The notes under the pieces are model-generated. The model did no database searches. It saw only the letters and a list, made by a program, of their open reading frames with translations, and was not told where the DNA came from. A stretch of 64,000 nucleotides of DNA, from NCBI RefSeq assembly GCF_037042905.1, contig NC_087253.1, positions 12,257,001 to 12,321,000 of the forward strand. Reading direction: 5' to 3'. The position numbers and the translations under genes are program-made. How positions within the stretch are numbered: the first letter of the stretch is position 1; each line of letters starts with the position of its first letter. Source of the DNA: Lytechinus pictus (Eukaryota; Echinodermata; Echinoidea; Temnopleuroida; Toxopneustidae). This document shows, in pieces, positions 1 through 20,799 of the stretch.

Positions 1-880
1 GAATGGAAATTCTAAGCACTTTTTGTAACTTGAACATAATAGGTATATAACTAAACAATTAATGCGAGTGCGAATTAAGCGCGAGCGGAAAAACTAGAGA
101 TTTAGACCTAAAAAACGGGACACTCTATTCATGTTTTGTAAATAATGAAAAGAATGGGTAATAGGGGATCTTTCTACATTAATAATGAGAGCACAAAACG
201 CGAGCAGAAAATTTATGATATTGTGATCTGAAACTGGAAATAATAATGTCCTTAGGACATTTCATCATATGAAAATGAAGACTGTCTTCTTATTCCTCTT
301 GCTAAGCTCGAGATGAAACAAAAGGGACAATTCAATTATTAAATTAATATCTTATTCATTAATGCCTAATGAGGGGGCGAAATCTGATGATATGATGGCC
401 TGAAAACTGGACATTTCAATCAGTTAATATGTTATTAACCATTAATGCGAGCGCAAATGGCGAGCCTAAATTTTTTATACACTGTCATGAAAAGGGGATT
501 TTAAGTAGTTTGTTGTATAATCAATATTGAGACATACATAACTCGCCAATCAAAATGCGAGCGTGCAGCGCTAGCTGATACGTTTTAACAATCAGACCTG
601 AAAAGGGATATTTTGTAAACTTTATGAAATACACGAAAATAATAGGTACCTGATAAATTTGCGAGCGCGCAGAAAATGCTAATATTCAGAGCATAAAACT
701 GACATTTTTTCAGAGCACTTTAAAAAAATCAAAATAAATTACACAAAATAATGAAAGTTCGATTTCCGAGATGAAATATGTTTTATATATTGACTTCCAA
801 ACTTGATATTTAAACTCCATAATGAACAAGATATGTAAATGAGCTAAAAGGCAATGCGAGCGCGAAGCGCGGGCGAACAT
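1..880. repeat. Degenerate satellite with recurring AATGCGAGCGCG motif
   Basis: A GC-rich core resembling GCGAGCGCGAAGCGCGAGC recurs in AT-rich sequence near 62, 185, 443, 556, 660 and 853, with weaker cores near 305, 366 and 775. Flanks such as GACCTGAAAA-GGACATTTT also recur, so this is a decayed tandem array with a unit of roughly 105-125 bases. No gene is seen. Confidence 0.7.
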
Positions 881-1009
881 TTTGTTTTTAATGACATGAA
901 TTATTTTCTTAATTATTTTCCAAGTCTTCCCCTCATCTTAATTTATTCACTCGTCTTCTTCTTCTTATGTTTCCCCTTCTTTTTCTCCTCTCTCCTCTCT
1001 CCTCTTCTT

Positions 1010-1265
1010 TTTCTTTTTTTCTTTCTTTCCCCTTTTTTTTTCTTCTTTTTTTGCTCCGCCAAAAGGTGGGGGGGCCCGGGCCCCTCGGGTCCCCCTGGAT
1101 CCGCCTATGGTCTACAGACTTCTCAAAATTTAGATGGTATAGGAACGGTTTTACTTTTTGATTTAAACCTGTCTCCCACTATTTACCGGGCAGAGGAAAG
1201 CGACTCCGGCATCATCACCCTCGCTGTGTGTGTTTTTTTTTTTTTTTTTTTTTTTTTTTTGGGGG
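1010..1265. repeat. T-rich and poly-T low-complexity tracts
   Basis: Pyrimidine tract at 960-1055 and an uninterrupted run of about 30 T at 1231-1260 followed by G-rich sequence. Open frames here are compositional. Positions 1270-2040 show nothing recognisable. Confidence 0.85.
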
Positions 1266-2059
1266 AGGGGCAAAAGTGGATGTTTAGGAAGCGAGGGGTT
1301 TAAATATTTAAAAAAAGTTTGTGCTGCCAGACTAGTTCAGCACACTTGCTTGTGTTTCGGAGTTGGGGTTTCCCCCATTTTTTGGTTAGAGTTTTTTTCA
1401 CGTGGTGTGCAGCTTCTCTTCTTCACTCTCGACCTTTATTCATCCATTCTGATGTTAAAATATCTTGAGGTTTGATCGATTTCAGGATTATCTTCTTTTT
1501 ATTCTAGTCTCTGACCCAACAAAAGAAGATTTAGGTGCTGAAAATACATTATTTCAATGTAGGTCTATAAAAAGGGCACTAGAGAGTTGTGACGACCAAT
1601 CAGGTTAGAGAAGGGGATGAAAGCAAAGGATCGGAGTAGGCAGACACAAAGGGAAGTCAGTGTAAGTAAGGCCAGTAAAAGACCCTAATAAAGCTGTGAG
1701 GGATCAAGACAATTGGGCAGGCAACATCAAACAGGATCTGGAACAAAACAGTGATGGGGGTGGAGGAAGAGATGAATAACAAGAGAATTAGTGAGAGGTG
1801 GGTCAAACAGGTTACAAAGAAAGGCATAATAAACTGGTGCATAAGAGTGGGGGGAAAGAGAAACAACTGATAATGTGCAAAAGACATATAAGTAAAAAGG
1901 ATAAAGCAAACAAAAATCCAATTAATAAAGATTAACTTCATGACGTCATCCGCCTTTTCTTTTCATATACATTCCGGACCTTGTTCCGGACCTTGTACCG
2001 GATTTGACAGTCCCCTCGACAAAAATATTCATCTAAAGTTGCATGCCACGAATTAAAAG

Positions 2060-2625
2060 ACCCTTTTTCTATCTATCTTTCTATCATCTATCTATCTATC
2101 TGTCCATCTTTCTTTCTGTCTTCTTCGTCTTCTTCTTCTTTCTTTCTTTTCTTTCTTTCTTTCCTTCCTTCTTTCTTTCTTTCTCGTCTCCTTCTTCCTT
2201 TTCTTCTTCTTCTTCATCATCTTCTTATTCCCCTTTCTTCTTGTTCTTCTTTTTCTTCTTCTTTTTCTTCCTCTTTCTTTCCTTTTCTTCTTTTTCTTTT
2301 TTTTCTTCTCCTTCTTTTTCTTCTTCTTCTCCTTTTTCTTTTTCTTCTTCTTCTTTCTTTCGTTCTTCTTCTTCTCATTCTTCCTTTCTTCTTCTTTTTC
2401 TTTTTCTTCTTATTCTTCTTCTTCCTTCTTTTTTCTTTCTCTTTCTTCTTTTCTTCTTTCTTTCCTTTTCTTCTTTTCCTTTTTGTTCTTTCTGTCTTTT
2501 TCTTCTTTTTCTTCTTCTTCTTCTTCTTCTTCTTCTTTCTTTCCTTTTCTTCTTTTCCTTTTTGTTCTTTCTGTCTTTTTGTTCTTCTTTCTTTCCTTTT
2601 CTTATTTGTCTTTTTCTTCTTCTTA
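2060..2625. repeat. 600-bp (TTC)n-type polypyrimidine tract
   Basis: Almost pure C/T on the plus strand, made of TTC, TTCC and TTTC units with a long pure TTC run near 2510-2535. It gives long but meaningless frames (Ser/Phe-rich on plus, Lys/Arg-rich on minus). Such mirror-symmetric tracts can form triplex DNA. Confidence 0.95.
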
Positions 2626-2689
2626 ATTTGAGCTATGTAAAAATTAAGTATTATTATCATCTTATCTTATCATAGTCACCTGCAGTGCA

Positions 2690-5600
2690 AGCGATAACGT
2701 GGGATCGGAATCGCCCTTGTCATGATATGCATGCTTGTGGGTATCTATGTTCAAGAGGATCGTTGGGGATCGTTTTTGTCTATTGCCTTTCTTTTGAGGG
2801 ACTATGATTGTGGGGGTATTATGCTCTTCATTGCGAACTGAACCATGATGTTCAGTCTTGCCTTATAGCCTCAAAAAGATGTCCCAAACAACTCTTCCCA
2901 ATCAATGTTTATTATGATGTATCACGCGTGTTTCGCGTGATCGACCATGCCTTTGGCCCATGGTAGCGCGTCAATAACATAGAAAATGTCGCTAAATTAT
3001 TGTTTGGTTACAAACATAATCAACTCGACGGATTGTTATGGTTCTCTCTTAAAAAATCGAGAACTAAACAGGTGATAAAGTAAGCTGAACGTTGCCTCTA
3101 TTTTGTGTTTTTGTTTCCTTTTGTTTGTAGTTTGTGTTTATTTTTTGTTTTGTGTTTGTTTGTTTGTTTATTTTGTGGGGAGATCATTATTTTTTTCATT
3201 TTTAAATGATTTCAATAATTAATGTCAAAGATTCAGGGGAAACTGTATGACCCTAAATGCCTTTTACAAAAAAAAAACACCACCATATGTATCAAAATTT
3301 ACTCTATTTACTCGTTACTCTAGCTGTTAAACGATAATCAAAGTTTTCATTTTTATCTTATACCGGAAAGCATCATAAACGGCCTATAACATACATCATT
3401 GTTTCCCTCATCATATAAACACACATTTAATCGCTTTACCCCCATCAAAATGTTTACAACACCTCATAAATAAGAAGAAAAAAGAAGAGGAAGTCATTAT
3501 TACAACTCACCAAAGCCGTTTTAAAACATTATTAAGGTAAGCAACCGGATTTCAGAACGCATATCAGACAACATTTTACGAAAGTCAAGTGATTATAAAT
3601 GTTTTTAATGTAATAACATTTATATTCACTGGTAATTAATATTGGTTATGTACCAGCTCAGCTGGCATTATACCAGCAAAAAGCTGTCCTGTCGAGTTCC
3701 TTCGGAGTTACCATAATGAGAATCAGAAACATACTGTGCTTGTTTCATGCATTTCTTACTCCTTGAAATATTAAGATATTATGTTTATACATTTTGTTCA
3801 AAATATGTCCAATTTCATTTTACTGTGTTTCATTTCTATACTGAATAAGAAAATGCAAGTATTTTCTTTTATGTGTCACCATGGATCTAGTAGGATCCAT
3901 GGTGTCTGTGAGTGTGTGAGAATTAATACGACTGTGTTGTGATGATGTAGGCCTATATGTGTTTTATAATTTGCATGAATACACTTTTTGACTGTGATAT
4001 CATAGGAATACGAATAAACATAATGAACTCTCATTTGACTGTACAAAATGTGCATGCTATGATAACATGGTCCATCGAGCGCATTGTCCTTGACCTTGTG
4101 TATATTTCATATCAATTATTACTTGATGCACATGGCGCACAGAGGTGGGGGGCTTTGGGGCTAGAACCCCCCCCCCCCCCAAAAAAAAAAAAATAATAAT
4201 AATAATAAATAAATAAATAAATAAATAAAGATAATAATAATAATACCACCAAGAAAAAAATGAGAAAAGGAATTTTATGTTAAAAATGTCAAAACTATTG
4301 CTCGCTCACTCGCAGCTTTCTTGAACTTTTCCCCGTGCGCCACTTCTCGGACCCTCTCAAAGTCTGCGGTTCATTGTGGCTGTTTGCCAACTTATTAAAT
4401 CATGGGCTTATATATTTATAATATTTTCCTTTCAGTGTTCGATTATCATTATCTTTATCATCATTGATCATAATTGTATTGTTTCTGTTACATTCGACCT
4501 CAATTCCTGTTGCTTAATATTGATTTATTCATTAAATATCTAAATTTCAAAAAGTCAGCAAAAATCAAATTATATTCGAATCGTGATACTATTAATACGA
4601 AAATGTTTTTTTAACATGGTGAAAATATAAAACGTTTTCATGCAAGTATAATGCAAATGTAATAAAATGTTATAGTTATTATCATTATCATTATTCATGC
4701 AATGAAATGTACGGCGTTATTAGTCCAATATACAACACAGTACAGATAATAGATTCACTGGACTGCCAGGTAGGTTCAAATGAAATTAAATGAACCTTAC
4801 TTTTGTCATTGGAGATACATTTATTAGACCCTATATGCATTGAATGCTTACAAAATGTGATGTCGAACAAGAATGTCTCTAAATCAGTGTTATTTCTTTG
4901 CTTTAATTACTTTGCATTTTTATTTGGGAGGGGGTAAAGGCTGCATATAATACATGTACAAAACGCATACAAAAACACACTGTCCAACGATTGCCCAAAC
5001 CTTAGTTACGTCATTATTTTTTACTAGTTTACGCTTTAAAAAATGTGGATAAAATATAGTTACTATATGACAGTTCTGCTTGTGATAATGTTAAGAAAAC
5101 ATTCATATAAAATGTGCCGTGCATCGATCAAAATTTTGGAAGTAAAATGTATTCTCGGCTACTACATGGAATTTATTTGTATCGGCTTTGAAGTGTACAG
5201 TCAAACACTACGTTGAAGTACAAGATTTAGCTTGAAATAATAAACATTTACTTATACAAAATGGGTTGGGGTTGAAAATACATTTCTAAACATTCAGAAT
5301 ATTCATCAAATTATATCTTAACTTTACTTATTCAACCTTTCGCAGTCATCCACTCAGAATGTCACAGACGGGAAAGGTATGCATAACTATGCCTGTTGCT
5401 ACTGCAGCAGCAGCTTCTCTACTTTGTTCTGACCTCGCATATAAAAAATAAATAATCACTATTTGGAGCATTATTTATCAAGCGTCAAGCCACTTGAGGC
5501 CAAGTCACACATCATTGAATCATTGTGAGACACAATAAACATGTACCTTCAGAATGAATTTTTCCAACTTATTTGCTATTGTAGTTCCCTTTCATACCCC

Positions 5601-7530
5601 AGATCATTTTTCGATCGTCATGTTATTATGTGTAGTCTAAATCACTCACGTAGTTGCTTTTGAAACAGTATATTTGATGTGAATTGTTTGCAGTTATTGA
5701 AGTAAAATCACATAGGGGCCCACCGAGGGTGATTTGTGACGACACTACCGAATGTGCATTGTTATCATTTTTGGACAAACATGATTATACCAGCCGCATC
5801 TAATGGAGTTCAAGGATGGCTTAACGTAATGAGCAGAAAAAAAATAATGAAAACAGAATATAAGGAAGCTGAACGTGGTTATAGGGCCTATTATTATGGG
5901 ACAAAATCCTGGGGCCAAAAGATGAACAAAAAATACTAGAATGTTTGGGATATTTGTTAACTTTATGACTTGACTTTGAATCTGAGCTGCAAGATCCCAT
6001 TTGCCTTCTGTGTTTGTAAGATATTGATGAAACCTGAAAAGTTGCACCCGAAATATTTATCTATTTCAAAAGAAAGTGAAATATAATAAATGTAAAGCGA
6101 CGGCCGGGATACACCATCTCAATTTTGTTTCGTAATACATGATTAATCTCCCATACAGGCTGCAGTAGCAAATATCTTCAGTCTGCACGAATTCATTTTT
6201 TTCTGCACTGTTGGCGCGGCATGATCATTCAGAAAGTCCAATGAGAAACATCAGGGTCCCGTTTCATAAAGAGTTACAACTGTTGTAACTTTGCCATTAT
6301 GGCAACTACCATGGCAACAGGGCTCAGCAGCCAATCAAAATCAAGGTTACCATGGTAGTTTCCATAATATCAAAGTTAAAACAGTTGTAACTCTCTATGA
6401 AACGGGCCCCAGGTCCTTGTGCAAATGTAAAGCGAACTTTTTCACACGCTAAGAAAACCTTATTGCTCAATCTGTGACAGTGCTTTGTATTACACGTCAT
6501 TTTGGTTGAGAGATTTTGTTAAATATAATTATTTAGTCACACAAAACACAAAAGTAAACTAGTTTCAAATCTCTGCTCTTTGACTCTCTACCGAAGGTGA
6601 AAGATCATAGCAGGCCTACACATTTTTTTGGACTGAAGAAGACAGAGAATCCATGTCCATAATAATGAAAAACATAAATGCTTAATTCCACCATCTTTTT
6701 GCTTGGAAAAGAAAAGTCTAGACCGTCTAATGCGGAAAAGCATGCACTTTGTTGGACTGTAAACCCGGTAAAAAGTCCAGGCAGTACATTTTAGAATTAA
6801 CCATCTACATATGTAGTAGTAGTAGTTGATATATCAGGGGTCCTTTCGTACTCTTGTATTATTGTAAAAATGTAAAAACAGCTAAAGAAAGGACTAAAAA
6901 ATGCTTTAAAATGTTTTTTTTTATTGAATTTCATTTGATTCATTCCTTTATTTTTACATTATTGCTGAAATATCAACACCAGTCATCGCTCCGTATCTGA
7001 TCTAGTGATTAAGGAAATAAAGGGCTTATATATAGGCCTACTCCAACTACTTATAGAAAATAGTAACACCATGCACTTAATATTAGATCAATATATCACG
7101 CATGATAGGGCCTACCCCAAAATATAGAGCAGATAGATAAATGAATAAATAAATATCGGACATTTTAGTTCTGTTGTATAATAGTCCGATATATAGGATT
7201 AGTACGTTTGTCGATTTTCCCGTAAATCCCACTATTTACGTTAATATTCTGTTTATGGTTTAATTCTGCAGTCAAACAATTTTTTCTCTAAATAAACAAT
7301 TGGTGAAAGACATATTTTTGTGATCTGCTATAGTACCTTTGGTGATTTTTTTAACACCAAAATAATATCGAATTGAATCTTTTTTATTGAAAATTGATTC
7401 TTGAGTGCCCTGATCAATGACGAAACGAATTTTAACATAAAGATATGTTAGGCTTTTTATTTTGCTCTTTTTCTGAATTTTTGATGTAAATGATTTCACA
7501 CTTTTGCCGGGGTGATTTGCTTTGTTCTTT
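2690..7530. other. Intergenic, no gene recognised
   Basis: AT-rich sequence. It holds a hairpin at 3868-3902 (CACCATGGATC...GATCCATGGTG), C/A and ATAA runs at 4168-4230, and a foldback element at 6253-6412. No conserved coding sequence was seen. Confidence 0.6.
6253..6412. mobile_element. Foldback MITE, CCCGTTTCATAAAGAGTTACAA ends
   Basis: Arms GGGTCCCGTTTCATAAAGAG and the inverse ending CTCTATGAAACGGGCCCC pair, followed by GTTACAACTG/ CAGTTGTAAC and ACCATGG symmetry inside. About 160 bp, non-coding. Confidence 0.85.
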
Positions 7531-7533
7531 TAA

Positions 7534-8148
7534 AGGACAAGTCCACCCCATGCACTCAACAAACACTTGATTTGAATAAAAAGAGAAAAATTCAACAAGC
7601 ATAACACTGAAAATTTCATCAAAATCGGATGTAAAATAATAAAGTAATGACATTTTAAAGTTTCCCTTCATTTCACAAAACAGTTATTTGCACATCTCGG
7701 TCGGTATGCAAATGAGGGAACTGATGACATCACTCACTCACTATTTCTTTTGTATTTTATTATATGAAATATGAAATATTTTGATTTTCTCGTCATTGTC
7801 ATGTGAAATGAAGTTTCATTCCTCCCTGAAGACGTGGAATTCAAATATTTTAACATTTTGTGCTTCATGCAAGGAGGTCCTAATCATCAAATTCGTAAAA
7901 ATTGAAATATTGTGTAATACAAACAATAAAAAACAAAAGAAATAGTGAGTGAGTGACATCATCGACTCTCTCATTTGGATGTAACTGGCTCGTTCATATA
8001 ACTATTTTGTAAAAAAAAAAAAAGCGAAACTTTGAAATGTCATAACTTTCTTATTTTACATCAGATTTTGATGAAATTTTCAGCATTGTGCTTGTCTGAT
8101 TTTTCTCTATTGATTCAAATCAACATTTTTCTGAGGTGGACTTGGCCT
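7534..8148. mobile_element. TTAA-flanked foldback element, AGGACAAGTCCACC family
   Basis: 615-bp element with ends AGGACAAGTCCACCCC and its near inverse, flanked by TTAA on the left and TTAT on the right. The two halves are inverted copies over most of their length (for example AAAATTTCATCAAAATCGG against its inverse). TTAA targets suggest mobilisation by a piggyBac-type transposase. No coding sequence. Confidence 0.88.
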
Positions 8149-8814
8149 TTATATATTGCACTACTGATCGGAGAGGGCGTAAATATTTATGATCCCGCAT
8201 TGAACTTTCTGAACAACCTGACAACTGGTAATGGTTTTTCTTCTTAATGAAAGTAATTTTGAAGGTTTAATTGGATAAAATGCACATTTATGATGATTGT
8301 TGATGGAATCGGTGTGAAATTTTATTGTGAAATGGTTCTGTTTTTGCGTATAACGTGAATTGATGTGTGTTTTCAGCGAGATATTGACCTCGGTCCCACA
8401 TGCTTATATTTGTGTTACCCCAATTGCCCCCTATTTTCGGCATTGTGAGTGACATTGTCTGATTTGTCACTGGATTTTGTGTTCTATTGTACATTGTCAT
8501 CACAACTTCACAAGTATTACCATCTTCATGCTCAAAGAAAAAGGGTGAATAATAAAAAGAAACAAAGTCAAAGTAATGACTAATGAAAAGAAGAGAAATG
8601 ACGGCAAAACGAGGGAAGGGGAAAGAAGAGTTCAAACTCAAAAAGTAAAGTCTACGACTAAAGAAATAAACTGAAATTTTGTGAAAAACTTTAAGCAAGC
8701 GATACTTACAAAGAAAGATATTGTCTTGTCTTGTCTTTCCGTTAATGCCCACAATCATTACAATGAATATTATGGCATATGAACGTCAAGATTGACTTGA
8801 CCTGAATTTTGCCG

Positions 8815-9150
8815 GGACCGGCAGGTGCAATACACCGGGTGAACACCCTACTCTTTGACGAATAGTGTATTGGTTTTAACGTGCATAGGTTGTGACTCTC
8901 CTATACACGGAGTGACGGGACCAACATTTGCGTCCTTTCCGATGGACGGAGTGTTTTCCAACTGCATTCACACCTGCACTGAATACAGTGGTGAGGCACG
9001 CTAACACACAACGCTATACTAGCATCAGATTTTTTGTCAGACGCGTTTCGGCATGAGCATGATGAGCGGGACTCGAACCCCTCACGTTGAGATCTACGAT
9101 CTTATCCGAAACATGCGCTCTAACCGACTGAGCTACGCTGCCTCCCAAGA
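8815..9150 (-). mobile_element. tRNA-derived SINE with intact-looking A and B boxes
   Basis: The minus strand starts near 9146 with GGCAGCGTAGCTCAGTCGGT (D-arm, A box) and has GGGGTTCGAGTCCCGC (T-arm, B box) about 60 bases on. The anticodon arm is extended and imperfect, so it is not a functional tRNA. A body of about 230 bp follows down to 8815. Confidence 0.75.
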
Positions 9151-9226
9151 TATGTTTTCTCATGTTTTCATTTCTTCACTCTGTCAGCGATAGGTCCAAT
9201 TTATGACTTTCAATTGATGTTTAACC

Positions 9227-11059
9227 TAGTGCTGTAGCCGAACCGAACGGTAGTTCGCCGAACATGGCACTTCCGAACCGAACAGAACCGAACCAAACAC
9301 TAAGACTTGGTTCAGAAGTTCGGCAAAAAAAAAAAAAAACGGCTTTCAGCTAATAAATTTATAAGTTTACACCCTTTCTAATCATTATATTTGTGCATTC
9401 TCTATTTAATCTTCTTTGCAATTGTATGTTGGAAGTATGCGCTTATTTTGCGGTTACTAGATTTTGTTTTCATTTTCATGCTGACATTGTGGTTTTTACG
9501 GCCCTGATTAAGAAAGGAGATCCGATGAATGATGTTGCGCGAGCTTGCGCTATAACCATTTTACTGGCTTTCATCATCTCTCGCTCTGTGGCCGAATCGC
9601 CGAAGCATGGTAAAGAAAACCAAAACTGTATGAGTGTTCATTGGTTAAATCTAATTATCTAAAATATTGTTGTTTTTAGGTGGCGAACAAGATTCTTGTT
9701 TGAAAATCTTCAAAGTATTTTGAATGAACGAGCTCAATAAACTGAAAGTGAAAGATAAAGTACAATTAATATTACGAATTACGATACGATGTGATTAAGA
9801 TCGTAACTCGTGTATTGTTGCGGCGGAGAATAAAGATCTGATTGAGGTGATTGACATTATTATTGAGGTGTCGGCTCGCTACTGTCTAGTTTTCATGATT
9901 TTAGAGAGAAGTAAAGAGTTTTGAAAACGAGAGATCCAGTGAAAGTGGGAAATAAAGTGAGTGACTGTTAGAGATGGAAAGGAGAGACGCAAAACAAATA
10001 ATATAGAAATGAGATGAGGTGAAGTTATCTTTTTTATTATTAACAATCAGATGAAAATAAAAATCAAACACTCATGAATGATTACGGTATAGCATATAGC
10101 AAGATCCCCTTCCCCTCGTTGACAAGTTGAATGTAGATAAAGCCATGCGGAAACATTCATCTCTTGGGGGAAAATGACCCCCAATCTTTACTTTTTTTTT
10201 CCTTTCTTATCAACTTCTCAAATTAACCATAAACAATGCGATGATCACTCTACTCCCCCTGTCCCATTGCAGTCGTAAAACTTTGCATCCCACTTGGTCT
10301 GTATGTTCATGGTCGAATGAAATCTGACCAATGAAATCATAGAAATCTCGGGAATTGCTCTTCAATCAGTGAGCTGAGTTTCGCGAGCAGACAAAGCTCG
10401 TGGCTGTATGTACCGATGTGACAATCAGCGACATGCGATTGGTGGTTTAGTTCACCCATCGAGCCAATTAGCGAAAGGCGCATTACATAAGCACGCTTTC
10501 TTCGACACGCCCCTGGCCCTACTATGCCTACAGTTCAGTGCACTGGCGCTGGCCGCCTCGTATGTGATGCAATTGCCAATCACGTTTGGCCGGACTGTAT
10601 ATATAAATATTCATGAGCTCAGAGTCCCGCTACAAGGGGACTGCATGCGCTGGCCTAGCTGGTACGAGTGCGAGCGTAGTTAATTTGGCAAGTATCCAAA
10701 GTGTGGTCCAGGTATGGACGACTAGGAAGAGTCGCCATTTTAGAACTGTGAGTTACCCAATAAATCTGTCATCAGATAATCAAATTCGAGATAACAGTTG
10801 ATTCGTTGAGCGCTATAACTTTCATAGTTTCATGTCAACAAGATTGAGATAACATGGTTTGATGTGACAGAGGTACACGCGAGCACATGCAGTCAATCAA
10901 GTACAAATTGTCTATCGGTACGCTACGTATACCTGAATGAATTATAGCTTTATCAGTCTATCATTACCGAACCCCGAACCGAACCAATGTTCGGCAAATT
11001 TCTGCCGAACCTTGCCGAACCGAACCGAACCCGAACATGGCGCCTGACTTGCAGCACTA
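9227..11059. mobile_element. Non-autonomous hAT-type transposon, 1833 bp, perfect 8-bp target duplication
   Basis: Ends TAGTGCTG and CAGCACTA with identical GTTTAACC at 9219-9226 and 11060-11067. Both subterminal regions carry clustered CCGAAC repeats in the same orientation (9238-9300 and 10972-11035). The interior has frames of up to 91 codons but none recognisable as transposase, and a TATATAAATA at about 10598 upstream of a short open frame. Family assignment rests on TIR plus 8-bp duplication. Confidence 0.9.
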
Positions 11060-11389
11060 GTTTAACCTCTTACATCACAGACACAGGATCACAATCTGAA
11101 AAAAATTAACAGAAGAATATAGATCTAAACTAAGCAAGATTAGCCTGACGTAGGCTTACTCTCCATGGAGCCTGGGACGGGACTATATGCCCACACATAC
11201 CGAGTATTTTGGAGACAACAATATTGCTCCAAAATACTCGTTCTCTTTAACTTACTAATAGTAATACTATACTTATGTTGATGTGCTAAAACCTCATTTC
11301 CCCCCACTAGGAAAAAAATGAAATTCTTTTTACACGAAAAATGATATAAAAAAGAAGAAAAATCATGTAAGAAGATGAGCTATACTCAC

Positions 11390-11407
11390 AGATGTTACTG
11401 TCGCCAT
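11390..11407 (-). CDS. Possible first coding exon of an unidentified minus-strand gene
   Basis: On the minus strand, AAGATGGCGACAG at 11411-11399 is followed 18 bases after its ATG by a consensus donor GTGAGT (complement of 11384-11389). The frame would be MATVTS, then phase 0. The layout closely copies the NDUFA9 first exon. A second AAGATGGC lies 8 bases upstream. No matching downstream exons were recognised in 1-11380, so the gene is unproven. Confidence 0.25.
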
Positions 11408-11476
11408 CTTGCCATCTTTGACTTTGTTATTGTAGCCAAAGATACAGACGCGTATAGAGGCATGAGCAGTGCCAAC

Positions 11477-11623
11477 TTCGATTTAAAAAAATACTTGCGT
11501 CAGCTGATAAATATCATGGATTGTAAAATACTTGCATCGGCTAATAAATATCATGAAATCACTTCATGATATTTTACGATTCATGATATGTATCGGCCGA
11601 CGCAAGTATTTTTTTTAATCGAA
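11477..11623. repeat. 147-bp foldback in the region upstream of KRR1
   Basis: Arms TTCGATTTAAAAAAATACTT and an inverse copy ending at 11623 pair over about 70 bases with a short centre at ATCAC. The unit AATACTTGC..TAAATATCATG also occurs twice in the left arm. Confidence 0.85.
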
Positions 11624-12055
11624 TTAATTATTTAGTTTTTGCCTCAAAAAGTTTGAGAAAGTGCTGAAATCTATTGTTTTAATAATATGATTATTAGGGA
11701 GAACATTTCCACTTATTTACATAAATAGACCCATATTTGAAAGATAGTCTGCCTTCTACTGACTAAAGGAAGCAACTCAATTTCTTTCTACTTTTTTTTC
11801 TTGATTTGGGATATTTTCTGTATGCTCTACATGATGCTAAAGGAATTGGAATCACATACCCCCCAATGTTTGAAAGTTAGATGTTTCAAAAGCAAGTACT
11901 TTCTATATTTCTACATTAAACAATGACTCACTTTCCTAAGTCCACACAAAATTCATTCCACAGAATAGCTTCCTATTGTCAGTACTGACATACCTGTACA
12001 GTAGATGTTACTATCATTGTTCATTATAATCTGAATCATTCTCTCTAGCCTGTGA

Positions 12056-20799
<8,744 letters not shown>

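Noticed and set aside
2043..2675. Long plus-strand Ser/Phe/Leu-rich frame and minus-strand Lys/Arg-rich frame
   Set aside because: Translation of the TTC microsatellite; no coding signal beyond repeat composition.
2697..2850. Short frame with hydrophobic texture just after the pyrimidine tract
   Set aside because: Under 50 codons, no start or splice context, no family recognised.
3868..3902. CACCATGGATC...GATCCATGGTG hairpin as a regulatory element
   Set aside because: Single small palindrome without context; recorded only in the intergenic entry.
8288..8758. 156-codon minus-strand frame near the SINE
   Set aside because: No recognisable motif, no splice signals in support and no homology known to me. 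It could be chance or a decayed element, so I did not call a gene.
9064..9146. tRNA gene on the minus strand
   Set aside because: A and B box motifs are good, but the anticodon arm is extended and mismatched and a SINE body follows; it is a tRNA-derived repeat.
10408..10801. Frames of 91 and 62 codons inside the hAT-type element
   Set aside because: No transposase or BED-finger motif seen; kept only as a note within the element.
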